This document shows, one piece after another, positions 16,231-24,020 of a DNA stretch of 25,424 nt (the first letter of the stretch is position 1; every line of letters begins with the position of its first letter). Source of the stretch: a bacterium (lineage in GTDB: Bacteria > Bacteroidota > Bacteroidia > Bacteroidales > Muribaculaceae); the NCBI GenBank assembly GCA_004563195.1, contig SFTJ01000040.1, positions 1 to 25,424 on the forward strand, written 5' to 3'. Made by a program: the position numbers and the translations under genes. The notes below the pieces were generated by a model that searched no databases, was not told where the DNA came from, and saw nothing but the letters and a program-made list of their open reading frames with translations.

Positions 16231-16622
16231 CTCAGAACCCCGTTTCGACAGCCGTACTAAGCATAGGCAGCAATGCCCCAAACCGCCATGACATGATGGC
16301 ATGCTGCAAGCAATGGCTCGAGCGCACGTTCGAGCTAACTGCTTGTGCCTCGGCATACTCCACACCTGCCATCAATGGCAAAGATGCCGATTATCTCAAC
16401 ACCGTGGCTGTCATCACCACCACTTTGCCGATGGCGGAACTCTCTGACGTGCTCAAGGACTACGAAAAGCAATGCGGTCGCACACCGGAGAGCAAACTGC
16501 TCGGAGTAATTCCCATCGACCTCGACATAGTGATGTGGAACGGCACCGTGGTGCGCCCCAACGACTACAAACAAGAATATTTTCAAAAAGGGTGGCGCGA
16601 AATAGCCTCTAAAACCATGTAA
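16227..16622 (+). CDS. folK: HPPK (FolK)-like protein, divergent and short
   Basis: A 131-residue protein resembling 6-hydroxymethyl-7,8-dihydropterin pyrophosphokinase, which transfers pyrophosphate from ATP in folate synthesis. The N-terminal strand LSIGSNAPNR and the magnesium-binding pair D98/D100 in PIDLDIVMW are present. The usual motif before the aspartates is R-W-G-P-R-x-(L/I)-D-L-D. Here it is L-L-G-V-I-P-I-D-L-D, so the catalytic Arg (Arg92 in E. coli) is Ile95 and Arg84 is Pro87; Arg82 appears kept as Arg85. It is about 27 residues shorter than the E. coli enzyme. The active site may be altered. The gene overlaps tex by 4 nt and precedes sstT by 28 nt. Confidence 0.68.
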   Translation: MTQNPVSTAVLSIGSNAPNRHDMMACCKQWLERTFELTACASAYSTPAINGKDADYLNTVAVITTTLPMAELSDVLKDYEKQCGRTPESKLLGVIPIDLDIVMWNGTVVRPNDYKQEYFQKGWREIASKTM

Positions 16623-16650
16623 TACAAAACATTAAATATCAAAAAATCCT

Positions 16651-17871
16651 ATGAATTTCGTTAACAGAACGCTTCACGCCTATGTCAATTCCAATCTGAT
16701 GATGCGCATTCTTATGGGCCTCATCATAGGCGCTTCGTTGGCATTGTTGGTGCCAAATATCACAGTGATGACAATTCTTGGCCGACTCTTCATCGGCGCC
16801 CTTAAAGCCATTGCTCCCGTTTTGGTGGCTCTGCTTGTGACCTCAGCCATTGCCAAATCGCGCACCGGACTCGGCAAACGCTTTCGCACCGTCATCGCAC
16901 TCTACATCACCAGCACACTGATAGCCGCCGTGGCGGCTGTGCTCGCCTCTCGAGCATTTCCCATTGCCATAACTCTGCCCGATACGGGAAGCTACGATGG
17001 CGAAGCACCGGGCACCCTCGCCGATGTGTTTCTCAAAATTGTAGGCGACATAATGTGCAACCCGATTACCGCCATTGCCAATGCTTCATACCTTAGCATA
17101 CTCATGTGGGCTATTATACTCGGTTTTGCACTTAAAAAAATGGCGTCGGCTGCCACCATCGATTTCTTTCAAGACCTTGCTTCAACAGTGACTTTGATAG
17201 TGAACTGGATAATACAATGTGCCCCCATAGGTATTATGGGACTTGTATACACCTCTGTGAGCGAGAGCGGTATGAGCATCTTCACCACCTACGGCAAACT
17301 CGTGGCTTTGCTTGTGGGCTGCATGATTACCGTTTCCGTCATCATCAACCCCGTCATCAGCTCGGTTCTGCTACGTCGCAACATGTGGCCTCTATTGTGG
17401 AAATGCCTCAAAGGCAGCGCATTAAGCGCATTTTTTACTCGTTCATCGGCTGCAAACATACCCGTAAATATGAGTTTGTGCCAACGCTTGGGACTTGACA
17501 AAGATTTCTACGCCGTCTCCATACCTCTCGGCAGCACCATCAATATGGACGGAGCCGCCATCACCATCACCGTGATGACCCTCGCCACTTGCTACACACT
17601 TGGCATCAACATCGACCTCGGAAGCGCAATTATGCTGAGCATAATTGCCACTTTCTCGGCATGCGGTGCTTCGGGAGTGGCTGGCGGTTCGTTGTTGCTC
17701 ATCCCGCTGGCGTGCTCACTGTTCGGCATTTCGCAAGATATATCGATGCAAGTGGTGGCTGTGGGATTTATTATCGGCGTGATTCAGGATTCGGTAGAAA
17801 CAGCTCTCAATTCGAGCAGCGACGTATTCTTCACCGCCACCGCCGATTATCTCGACCGCAAAAACAAGTGA
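16651..17871 (+). CDS. sstT: Serine/threonine:Na+ symporter SstT
   Basis: A 406-residue member of the dicarboxylate/amino acid:cation symporter family, with the eight-helix plus two re-entrant-loop fold expected from its hydrophobic profile. The first hairpin region carries AFFTRSSAANIPVNM (about 259-273) and helix 7 carries GSTINMDGAAITI (about 293-305), both typical of the SstT branch rather than of GltP/DctA. Imports serine or threonine with Na+ across the inner membrane. Last gene of the set that starts at 12905. It could use the sodium gradient generated by the decarboxylase encoded at 20946-25175. Its downstream end converges on dnaK. Confidence 0.92.
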   Translation: MNFVNRTLHAYVNSNLMMRILMGLIIGASLALLVPNITVMTILGRLFIGALKAIAPVLVALLVTSAIAKSRTGLGKRFRTVIALYITSTLIAAVAAVLASRAFPIAITLPDTGSYDGEAPGTLADVFLKIVGDIMCNPITAIANASYLSILMWAIILGFALKKMASAATIDFFQDLASTVTLIVNWIIQCAPIGIMGLVYTSVSESGMSIFTTYGKLVALLVGCMITVSVIINPVISSVLLRRNMWPLLWKCLKGSALSAFFTRSSAANIPVNMSLCQRLGLDKDFYAVSIPLGSTINMDGAAITITVMTLATCYTLGINIDLGSAIMLSIIATFSACGASGVAGGSLLLIPLACSLFGISQDISMQVVAVGFIIGVIQDSVETALNSSSDVFFTATADYLDRKNK

Positions 17872-17876
17872 CTTTT

Positions 17877-17978
17877 TTACCTTACTACCGCTATCTTTCC
17901 CTTAATGCAGTAATTCCTGACAGTTCGTTCGGCGAGTCCATGCGAAGCTGCATATTCTTTAACTGAAACCATTTCCAT
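17877..17978 (-). CDS. Helix-turn-helix micro-ORF or truncated regulator remnant
   Basis: A 33-codon frame, ATG at 17978 (a second ATG two codons later at 17972), TAA at 17877-17879. The product contains SVKEYAASHG followed by AERTVRNYCIKGKI, a clear match to the helix-turn-helix of excisionase/MerR-like DNA-binding domains. The recognition helix has T-V-R-N-Y-C and ends in G-K-I, as in small HTH domains often found at the front of Fic proteins or phage regulators. The wing that normally follows (aromatic, then an I-P segment) is missing, so this may be a relic of a larger gene. A complete leftward promoter and a palindrome lie just upstream. It lies only a few bases past the sstT stop, on the opposite strand. 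Confidence 0.5.
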   Translation of the reverse strand: MEMVSVKEYAASHGLAERTVRNYCIKGKIAVVR

Positions 17979-18012
17979 AGTTCTGCGGCATGAAATTTGA
18001 TTAATTTTGATG

Positions 18013-18044
18013 CAAATATAGCATTTTCTTGCCGACATCGGCAA
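18013..18044 (-). promoter_or_regulatory. Leftward -33/-7 promoter for the HTH micro-unit
   Basis: On the minus strand, TTG (18042-18044), a 21-nt spacer, then TATATTTG (18013-18020), the same box and spacing as the acyltransferase promoter. The predicted start near 18006 gives a leader of about 28 nt to the ATG at 17978. It lies beyond the dnaK terminator, so the transcript would be independent. Confidence 0.52.
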
Positions 18045-18049
18045 GAAAA
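18024..18049. promoter_or_regulatory. Operator-like perfect palindrome over the HTH promoter
   Basis: Arms TTTTCTTGCCGA (18024-18035) and TCGGCAAGAAAA (18038-18049) are perfect 12-bp inverted repeats separated by CA. The spacer is too short for a normal terminator loop and no U-run follows on either strand. The site fills the -33 to -7 interval of the leftward promoter, as a repressor operator would. Confidence 0.5.
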
Positions 18050-18082
18050 CATGGCGATAATCATCATTATTATTGCCATAAA

Positions 18083-18126
18083 CGAAAAAAAATCCGAGGA
18101 AACGGCTGTTTCCCCGGATTTTTTGT
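18083..18126. terminator. Bidirectional terminator between sstT and dnaK
   Basis: Arms 18089-18103 and 18108-18122 pair over 14 of 15 positions (core ATCCG/CGGAT and GGAAAC/GTTTCC, one A-C mismatch) with a GGCT loop. Poly-A before and poly-T after make it functional on both strands. It is placed 21-24 nt past the dnaK stop on the minus strand. Confidence 0.9.
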
Positions 18127-18146
18127 ATTATAAGTCAGCTTGCTGA

Positions 18147-20057
18147 TTATACTTCTTCGAATGGAACATCGGTAACATTGTCACCATTGTTGTTGCCACC
18201 TTGCTGAGCGCCCTGATTAGCACCCGGTTGAGGACCTTGTTGCTGAGCACCTGCTTGCTGCTGAGCATTGTAGATGTCCTGACTTGCAGCGTGGAAGGCT
18301 GTTTCGAGTTCCTTCATTGTGGCATCGATGGCGTCGATGTCTTGATTCTTGTGAGCTTCCTTGAGCTTAGTCAAAGCGCTTTCTATCTGGCTCTTCTTGT
18401 CGGCAGGAATCTTATCGCCAAGATCCTTGAGGCTCTTCTCTACTTGGAAAATCATAGAGTCGGCTTGGTTAATCTTGTCGATTCTTTCCTTTTCCTTAGC
18501 ATCGGCAGCAGCGTTAGCAGCAGCTTCTTCCTTCATACGATTGATTTCTTCGTCAGAAAGACCGCTCGATGCTTCGATGCGGATGCTTTGTTCCTTACCG
18601 GTAGCCTTATCCTTAGCCGATACGTTCAATATACCGTTGGCGTCAACTTCGAAAGTAACTTCGATTTGAGGCACACCACGTGGAGCAGGAGCAATTCCAT
18701 CGAGGTGGAACTTGCCGAGGGTCTTGTCGTCCTTAGCCATTGGGCGTTCGCCTTGAAGCACGTGGATTTCTACCGAAGGCTGATTGTCGGCTGCAGTAGA
18801 GAACACTTGGCTCTTGCGAGTAGGAATAGTGGTGTTGGCGTCGATAAGCTTGGTCATCACACCGCCGAGGGTTTCGATACCTACCGACAATGGAACAACA
18901 TCGAGCAAAAGCACATCCTTAACATCGCCGCTGAGCACGCCACCTTGAATAGCAGCACCCACAGCTACCACTTCATCGGGGTTAACACCCTTAGATGGAG
19001 TCTTGCCGAAGAATTTCTTAACGATTTCCTGTACGGCAGGTATACGAGTAGAACCACCTACGAGGATTACATCATCGATATCCGATGCAGTGAGACCTGC
19101 GTCGGCAAGAGCACGACGGCATGGCTCGATAGTGGCTTGAATCAAGTGGTCGCAAAGTTGCTCAAACTTAGCACGAGTGAGTGTGCGAACCAAGTGCTTT
19201 GGAATACCGTTAACCGGCATAAGATATGGCAAGTTGATTTCTGAAGATGTAGAGCTCGAAAGTTCTATTTTTGCCTTTTCGGCAGCTTCCTTCAAGCGTT
19301 GCAATGCCATAGGGTCTTTGCGAACGTCTACGCCTTCATCGTTCATAAATTCTTGTGCGAGCCAGTCGATGATGCAGTGGTCGAAGTCATCACCACCAAG
19401 GTGAGTATCACCGTTGGTCGACTTCACTTCGAATACACCGTCGCCCAATTCGAGGATTGAGATATCGAATGTACCGCCACCGAGGTCGAATACGGCAATC
19501 TTCTTATCACTGTCGCTCTTGTCCAAACCGTAAGCAAGCGCTGCTGCAGTAGGCTCATTCACGATACGGCGTACGGTGAGACCTGCTATTTCGCCGGCTT
19601 CCTTAGTAGCCTGACGTTGTGAATCGTTGAAGTAAGCAGGCACTGTGATAACAGCTTCAGTAACCTGTTGTCCGAGATAATCTTCAGCTGTCTTCTTCAT
19701 CTTCTGGAGGATAACAGCAGAGATTTCTTGCGGAGTGAATTCACGACCGTCGATCTTAACACGAGGTTGACCGTTGGTATTGCACACCTCATAAGGCACG
19801 CGAGAGATTTCCTTCACTACCTGGTCGTAAGATTCGCCCATGAAACGCTTGATTGAGAACACGGTGCGAGTAGGATTGGTGATAGCCTGACGCTTAGCCG
19901 GGTCGCCCACCTTGCGCTCGCCGCCGTCTACAAATGCCACAATCGATGGTGTGGTGTTTCTACCTTCGCTGTTAGGAATTACCACAGGGTCGTTTCCTTC
20001 AAGAACAGCTACACATGAGTTGGTTGTACCTAAGTCGATACCAATAATTTTTCCCAT
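18147..20057 (-). CDS. dnaK: Hsp70 chaperone DnaK
   Basis: A 636-residue Hsp70. The N-terminal ATPase domain starts MGKIIGIDLGTTNSCVAV and carries VFDLGGGTFDISIL and VILVGGSTRIPAVQ. The linker is DVLLLDVVPLSVG, which leads to the substrate-binding beta domain (about 392-505) and the helical lid. The tail has a Gln/Gly/Asn-rich spacer and ends DVPFEEV, the analogue of the conserved DnaK C-terminal EEV motif. It is the ATP-dependent foldase working with DnaJ and GrpE, neither encoded nearby. No CIRCE repeat or exact TAnnTTTG box is visible in the 399 nt upstream. Confidence 0.97.
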   Translation of the reverse strand: MGKIIGIDLGTTNSCVAVLEGNDPVVIPNSEGRNTTPSIVAFVDGGERKVGDPAKRQAITNPTRTVFSIKRFMGESYDQVVKEISRVPYEVCNTNGQPRVKIDGREFTPQEISAVILQKMKKTAEDYLGQQVTEAVITVPAYFNDSQRQATKEAGEIAGLTVRRIVNEPTAAALAYGLDKSDSDKKIAVFDLGGGTFDISILELGDGVFEVKSTNGDTHLGGDDFDHCIIDWLAQEFMNDEGVDVRKDPMALQRLKEAAEKAKIELSSSTSSEINLPYLMPVNGIPKHLVRTLTRAKFEQLCDHLIQATIEPCRRALADAGLTASDIDDVILVGGSTRIPAVQEIVKKFFGKTPSKGVNPDEVVAVGAAIQGGVLSGDVKDVLLLDVVPLSVGIETLGGVMTKLIDANTTIPTRKSQVFSTAADNQPSVEIHVLQGERPMAKDDKTLGKFHLDGIAPAPRGVPQIEVTFEVDANGILNVSAKDKATGKEQSIRIEASSGLSDEEINRMKEEAAANAAADAKEKERIDKINQADSMIFQVEKSLKDLGDKIPADKKSQIESALTKLKEAHKNQDIDAIDATMKELETAFHAASQDIYNAQQQAGAQQQGPQPGANQGAQQGGNNNGDNVTDVPFEEV

Positions 20058-20456
20058 AGTTTTTTATTTCTTTATTTTTTTGTTTTCGTTATTAATAAAA
20101 TAAGTTTTTCGAAGTCCTCCGACGCTTTGTCGTCGACTTCACCAACCATATTTGCAAATCCCGTGCCAAAACCATATTACTTGAATATTTTTTTACGATA
20201 TTGGTCATTTTCACCACTAAATTATTCATTCGAGCACCATCGGCGACATCGGCGCCAAAAAGGGCGTTTTACTACTTTTTACACTTAACCGAAATTCTGT
20301 GAATAATCCCTTAAAATGCCAATTATTTTAAGAAAATAAGACTTCAATTCAATAATAATTTGTAATTTTGTAACGATTATGCCCAAGTAGGTATACATTA
20401 TTAATTAACATAAAACTAACAAACTATATATAAATCATACTAACAGATTTTTTGAT
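20058..20456. other. Divergent intergenic region between dnaK and mce
   Basis: No gene seen. The dnaK side (20058-20110) is a T/A-rich leader. At 20111-20140 there is an imperfect hairpin: GAAGT/ACTTC outside CGACG/CGTCG, with a CTTTGT loop and a 4-nt bulge. It falls in the predicted dnaK 5' leader. CATCGGCGA/CATCGGCGC forms a tandem 9-mer at 20238-20255. The mce side has the promoter box at 20363-20370 and an 86-nt AT-rich stretch to the ATG. Confidence 0.5.
20363..20370 (+). promoter_or_regulatory. -7 promoter box for the mce-mmd cluster
   Basis: TAATTTTG matches TAnnTTTG. No clear -33 TTG at the usual spacing. The leader to the ATG at 20457 would be about 80 nt, long for this window. Confidence 0.5.
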
Positions 20457-20879
20457 ATGAATATTTCACACATCGAACACGTCGGTATAGCTGTAACCAG
20501 CCTCGACGAAGCAATTCCTTTCTACGAAAACATGCTTGGCCTCAAGTGCTTTGCAATCGAAGAAGTAGCAGACCAGAAAGTACGCACCGCATTCTTTAAG
20601 GTGGGTCAAACCAAGATTGAGCTTTTGGAAGCAACAGCCGACGACAGCGCTATCGCTAAATTCATCGCCAACAACGGTGGCCGTGGTGGCGTGCAGCACA
20701 TAGCTTTCGCTATCGAAGACGGCGTAGCCAATGCTTTGGCTGAAGTGGAATCGAAGGGTGGCCGTCTCATCGACAAGGCTCCTCGCAAGGGCGCTGAAGG
20801 CCTTAACATCGCATTCCTTCACCCCAAGACTTCGGCAGGTACTCTCGTGGAATTCTGCGAAGACCCCAACAAGAAGTAA
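20457..20879 (+). CDS. mce: Methylmalonyl-CoA epimerase
   Basis: A 140-residue vicinal-oxygen-chelate (glyoxalase-fold) protein with two beta-alpha-beta-beta-beta halves. Likely metal ligands are His8 (IEHVGIAV), Glu55 (KIELLEA), His81 (GVQHIAFAI) and Glu132 (GTLVEFCE). These positions and the length fit methylmalonyl-CoA epimerase, which interconverts the (R) and (S) forms. In Bacteroidales the enzyme links the B12-dependent mutase product to the decarboxylase encoded immediately downstream. The mutase genes are not in the window. Confidence 0.93.
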   Translation: MNISHIEHVGIAVTSLDEAIPFYENMLGLKCFAIEEVADQKVRTAFFKVGQTKIELLEATADDSAIAKFIANNGGRGGVQHIAFAIEDGVANALAEVESKGGRLIDKAPRKGAEGLNIAFLHPKTSAGTLVEFCEDPNKK

Positions 20880-20916
20880 CTTTTTCGCTACAAATTCTTG
20901 AAAAAAACTGAATGTT

Positions 20917-20924
20917 TATTTTTG
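20917..20924 (+). promoter_or_regulatory. Possible internal promoter box before mmdA
   Basis: TATTTTTG fits TAnnTTTG, 21 nt before the mmdA ATG, in a 66-nt gap. A TTG at 20898-20900 has a short 16-nt spacer. It may boost the subunit genes relative to mce. Confidence 0.35.
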
Positions 20925-20945
20925 AAAACAATATAGAATTTACCA

Positions 20946-22559
20946 ATGAGCAGTCAAATTGAAAAAATCCAAGAGCTTATCGCAAAACGTGAAGAGGCTC
21001 GTTTGGGCGGTGGCGAAAAGGCTATCGCAAAGCAACACGAAAAAGGCAAATACACCGCACGCGAACGCATCAAGATGCTTCTCGACGAAGGTAGTTTCGA
21101 AGAACTCGACATGTTTGTCACTCACCGTTGCACCAACTTCGGTATGGACAAGAAGCACTACCTCGGCGACGGCGTAGTTACCGGTTACGGTACTATCGAA
21201 GGCCGTTTGGTATACGTATTTGCTCAAGACTTCACCGTTTCGGCAGGCTCGCTTTCTGAAACTCTTGCTCTCAAGATATGCAAGGTGATGGATATGGCTA
21301 TGAAGAACGGTGCTCCCGTTATCGGTCTTAACGACTCGGGTGGTGCCCGCATTCAAGAAGGTATCAACGCTCTCGCAGGATATGCCGAAATTTTCCAACG
21401 CAACATCAACGCTTCGGGTGTAATTCCTCAAATCTCGGGTATCCTCGGTCCTTGCGCAGGTGGTGCTGTTTACTCTCCTGCCCTCACCGACTTTACCGTT
21501 ATGGCTAAGGGAATCTCTTACATGTTCCTCACCGGCCCGAAGGTAGTGAAGACCGTTACCGGCGAAGACGTTACTCAAGAAGCTCTCGGTGGTGCCGAAA
21601 TCCACTCTACCAAGTCGGGCGTGGCTCACTTCGCTGCCGAAACCGACGAAGAAGCTATCGCTATCATCCGCAAGCTCCTCAGCTACATTCCTCAAAACAA
21701 CTTGGAAAACGCTCCTCGTGTGGAATGCAACGACCCAATCAACCGTCTTGAAGACAGCTTGAACGAAATCATCCCGGAAAGCGCCAACATGCCTTACAAC
21801 ATGTACGATGTTATCTCGGCTATCGTCGACAACGGCGAATTCTTGGAAGTTTCAGCCAACTATGCCAAGAACATCATCATCGGTTTCGCCCGCTTCAACG
21901 GCCAGTCGGTGGGTATCGTAGCCAACCAGCCTAAGTATCTTGCCGGTGTGCTCGACTGCAACGCTTCGCGCAAGGGTGCTCGCTTCGTTCGCTTCTGCGA
22001 TGCTTTCAACATTCCTTTGGTTACTCTCGTCGACGTTCCGGGCTTCCTCCCAGGTACAGGACAGGAATACAATGCTGTTATCCTTCACGGTGCAAAGCTT
22101 CTCTACGCTTATGGCGAAGCTACAGTGCCTAAGGTTACCGTTACACTCCGCAAGAGCTACGGTGGTAGCCACATCGTGATGAGCTGTAAGCAACTTCGCG
22201 GCGACATGAACTACGCATGGCCAACTGCCGAAATTGCAGTTATGGGTGCATCGGGTGCTGCCGAAGTGCTCTACGCTAAGGAAGCTAAGGCTGCCAAAGT
22301 GGCCGCTCAAGAAGCTAAAGCTGCAGGCGACGACGCTAAGGCCGCTCAAATTATGGAAGACTACAAGAAGTTCTATCAAGAAAAACTTGACGAATACAAC
22401 AAGCTCTTCTGCAATCCTTACAATGCAGCCAAGTATGGCTACATCGACGACGTTATCGAGCCACGAAACACTCGTTTCCGCGTAATCAGAGCGCTTCAAC
22501 AACTCGAAAACAAGAAGGTTGTTAACCCTGCTCGCAAGCACGGTAATATACCATTGTAA
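20946..22559 (+). CDS. mmdA: Methylmalonyl-CoA decarboxylase alpha subunit (carboxyltransferase)
   Basis: A 537-residue biotin-dependent carboxyltransferase with two crotonase-like halves. The N-terminal half has NDSGGARIQEG (about 130-140) and GPCAGGAVYSPAL (168-180). The C-terminal half has VDVPGFLPGTGQE and YGGSHIVMSCK. Both glycine-rich loops form oxyanion holes. It moves CO2 from methylmalonyl-CoA to biotin on the carrier subunit, releasing propionyl-CoA. The order mmdA, gamma-like, biotin carrier, beta identifies a sodium-pumping decarboxylase rather than propionyl-CoA carboxylase, since no biotin carboxylase is present. Residues 446-475 form an Ala/Lys-rich charged insertion near the C-terminus. 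The ending HGNIPL is typical of the family. Confidence 0.93.
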   Translation: MSSQIEKIQELIAKREEARLGGGEKAIAKQHEKGKYTARERIKMLLDEGSFEELDMFVTHRCTNFGMDKKHYLGDGVVTGYGTIEGRLVYVFAQDFTVSAGSLSETLALKICKVMDMAMKNGAPVIGLNDSGGARIQEGINALAGYAEIFQRNINASGVIPQISGILGPCAGGAVYSPALTDFTVMAKGISYMFLTGPKVVKTVTGEDVTQEALGGAEIHSTKSGVAHFAAETDEEAIAIIRKLLSYIPQNNLENAPRVECNDPINRLEDSLNEIIPESANMPYNMYDVISAIVDNGEFLEVSANYAKNIIIGFARFNGQSVGIVANQPKYLAGVLDCNASRKGARFVRFCDAFNIPLVTLVDVPGFLPGTGQEYNAVILHGAKLLYAYGEATVPKVTVTLRKSYGGSHIVMSCKQLRGDMNYAWPTAEIAVMGASGAAEVLYAKEAKAAKVAAQEAKAAGDDAKAAQIMEDYKKFYQEKLDEYNKLFCNPYNAAKYGYIDDVIEPRNTRFRVIRALQQLENKKVVNPARKHGNIPL

Positions 22560-22583
22560 TTTTTTTGAACTCTACTATAAACA

Positions 22584-23546
22584 ATGAACAAGAAAGGATT
22601 AATTCTATTTCTACTTGTCGTTGTTTGTGCCATCGGCGTTAATGCGCAAAGCCACAAGGGCTTGCGCATTAACGAGGTGATGGTTCAGAACGACATAAAC
22701 CTTTTAGACGAATACGGCAATCGCAGCGCTTGGATAGAGCTCTTCAACAGCACTCGCCGCACCATGAACGTGTCGAGCGTGTATCTCACCACTCAACGTG
22801 TGGCTGAAGGCGAAATCCCTAACCGCGACGACATGTATCTCATCCCTCGCGGCGACAAGAAGACAAGCATTGCCCACCTTCAGTCGGTAGTTATCTTTGC
22901 CGACGGAATGCCCGAATCGGGTACGCTACACGCAAGCATCAGGCTCATTCCCGGCACCGAAAACTACATCGCCATCTACGATTCCGACGGTATAACCAAG
23001 CTCGATGAAGTGATAGTGCCTGCCGACCTCCCTGCAGGTTGCTCTTATGCTCGCACTGCTACTCTCGCCGAAATAAGCCTACTAAAGGGTAACACCTATG
23101 TGGCCGACCAATGGACTGTGAAAACCGGCATGCCGGGTTACGAAATCACTCCGGGCGAAAACAACTATGTGATTGGAGCCAACGACAAAATCGAAAAGTT
23201 CATCAAGAACGACTCTCACGGCTTCATCCTAACCATTATGGCTATGGCCATCGTCTTTAGTGCACTTATCCTGCTCAGCATCTGCTTCTTTATCTTCGGC
23301 ACTGTCAACAAGCGAATCAACGAACGCGAAAAAGCCGAAAAAGCAGCCAAGCGCGGCAAACCCATGCCAAAACCCGAGCAAGAAGAAGCCAATACCGACG
23401 ACGAAATCGTGGCTGCTATTGCTATGGCGCTTTATCAACATCTCAACGCTCACGACGAAGAAAGCAATGTGCTCACATTCAAACGCCGTCACTCCGACTG
23501 GAACTCGAAGATTGCTATGCTTTCCGACCGCTCGAGCCTTCGTTAA
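22584..23546 (+). CDS. Lamin-tail-domain / OadG gamma-subunit fusion protein
   Basis: A 320-residue protein: signal peptide (MNKKGLILFLLVVVCAIGVNA), then a lamin-tail-like Ig domain (about 27-185) with the signature RINEVMVQND and GNRSAWIELFNS. One transmembrane helix follows (about 214-239), then a cytoplasmic tail containing EIVAAIAMALYQHL and ending in a basic stretch. The helix plus tail matches OadG, the small gamma subunit that anchors the carboxyltransferase to the sodium pump. The extra periplasmic domain makes it about four times the length of classic OadG (roughly 80 residues). It begins 24 nt after mmdA and ends 41 nt before the biotin carrier, exactly where a gamma subunit belongs. 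The purpose of the lamin-tail part is unknown. Confidence 0.84.
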   Translation: MNKKGLILFLLVVVCAIGVNAQSHKGLRINEVMVQNDINLLDEYGNRSAWIELFNSTRRTMNVSSVYLTTQRVAEGEIPNRDDMYLIPRGDKKTSIAHLQSVVIFADGMPESGTLHASIRLIPGTENYIAIYDSDGITKLDEVIVPADLPAGCSYARTATLAEISLLKGNTYVADQWTVKTGMPGYEITPGENNYVIGANDKIEKFIKNDSHGFILTIMAMAIVFSALILLSICFFIFGTVNKRINEREKAEKAAKRGKPMPKPEQEEANTDDEIVAAIAMALYQHLNAHDEESNVLTFKRRHSDWNSKIAMLSDRSSLR

Positions 23547-23587
23547 TAATCAGAAATTTCAACATTTGAATAGATACATTATTATAT

Positions 23588-24016
23588 ATGAAAGAATATA
23601 AGTATAAAATCAATGGCAACGAGTACACCGTAGGTATCGGCGATATCGACAACAACATTGTTGAGGTTGAAGTTAACGGCAACTCCTACTCCGTAGAACT
23701 CGAAAAGACCGAGACCCCGGCTCCCGTAGTAGCTGCCGTTCGTCCGGCTGCTCCTGTAGCTGCTACCACTCCGGTGGCTCGTCCGGCTGCTCCAAGCGCC
23801 GGCGCCGGTGTTGTGAAGGCTCCGCTCCCCGGAACTATTGTCGACATCAAGGTTAGCGTGGGCGATAAGGTGGAACCTAACACCGTGGTGGCTATTCTCG
23901 AAGCTATGAAAATGGAAAACAACATCAACGCAGGTCGCGCCGGTGTGGTTAAATCCATCAATGTTAACAAGGGAGACTCTGTTCTCGACGGCACAGATAT
24001 CCTCGTAATCGAATAA
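23588..24016 (+). CDS. mmdC: Methylmalonyl-CoA decarboxylase biotin carrier subunit
   Basis: A 142-residue biotinyl carrier protein. The N-terminal 40 residues are a small beta segment, followed by a flexible Ala/Pro linker (about 43-73) and a biotinyl-lipoyl domain. The domain carries EAMKMENNI, with the biotinylated Lys at 108. The mobile biotin carries CO2 from the alpha subunit to the membrane beta subunit. The next gene starts only 4 nt after its stop, so the two are tightly coupled. Confidence 0.93.
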   Translation: MKEYKYKINGNEYTVGIGDIDNNIVEVEVNGNSYSVELEKTETPAPVVAAVRPAAPVAATTPVARPAAPSAGAGVVKAPLPGTIVDIKVSVGDKVEPNTVVAILEAMKMENNINAGRAGVVKSINVNKGDSVLDGTDILVIE

Positions 24017-24020
24017 TACA

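Noticed and set aside
18024..18049. Palindrome as a transcription terminator of sstT
   Set aside because: Two-base spacer and no T-run after either arm; the proper bidirectional terminator is at 18083-18126.
18201..19244. 347-codon plus-strand frame
   Set aside because: It is wholly antisense to dnaK, whose codon bias makes long opposite-strand frames common. No recognisable domain.
20238..20255. Tandem 9-mer CATCGGCGA/CATCGGCGC
   Set aside because: Only two copies, low complexity and no positional logic; likely chance.
20058..20456. CIRCE heat-shock operator upstream of dnaK
   Set aside because: I looked for the TTAGCACTC/GAGTGCTAA arms and found neither.
20940..21695. 251-codon minus-strand frame
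   Set aside because: Antisense shadow of mmdA; composition and motifs do not suggest a protein.
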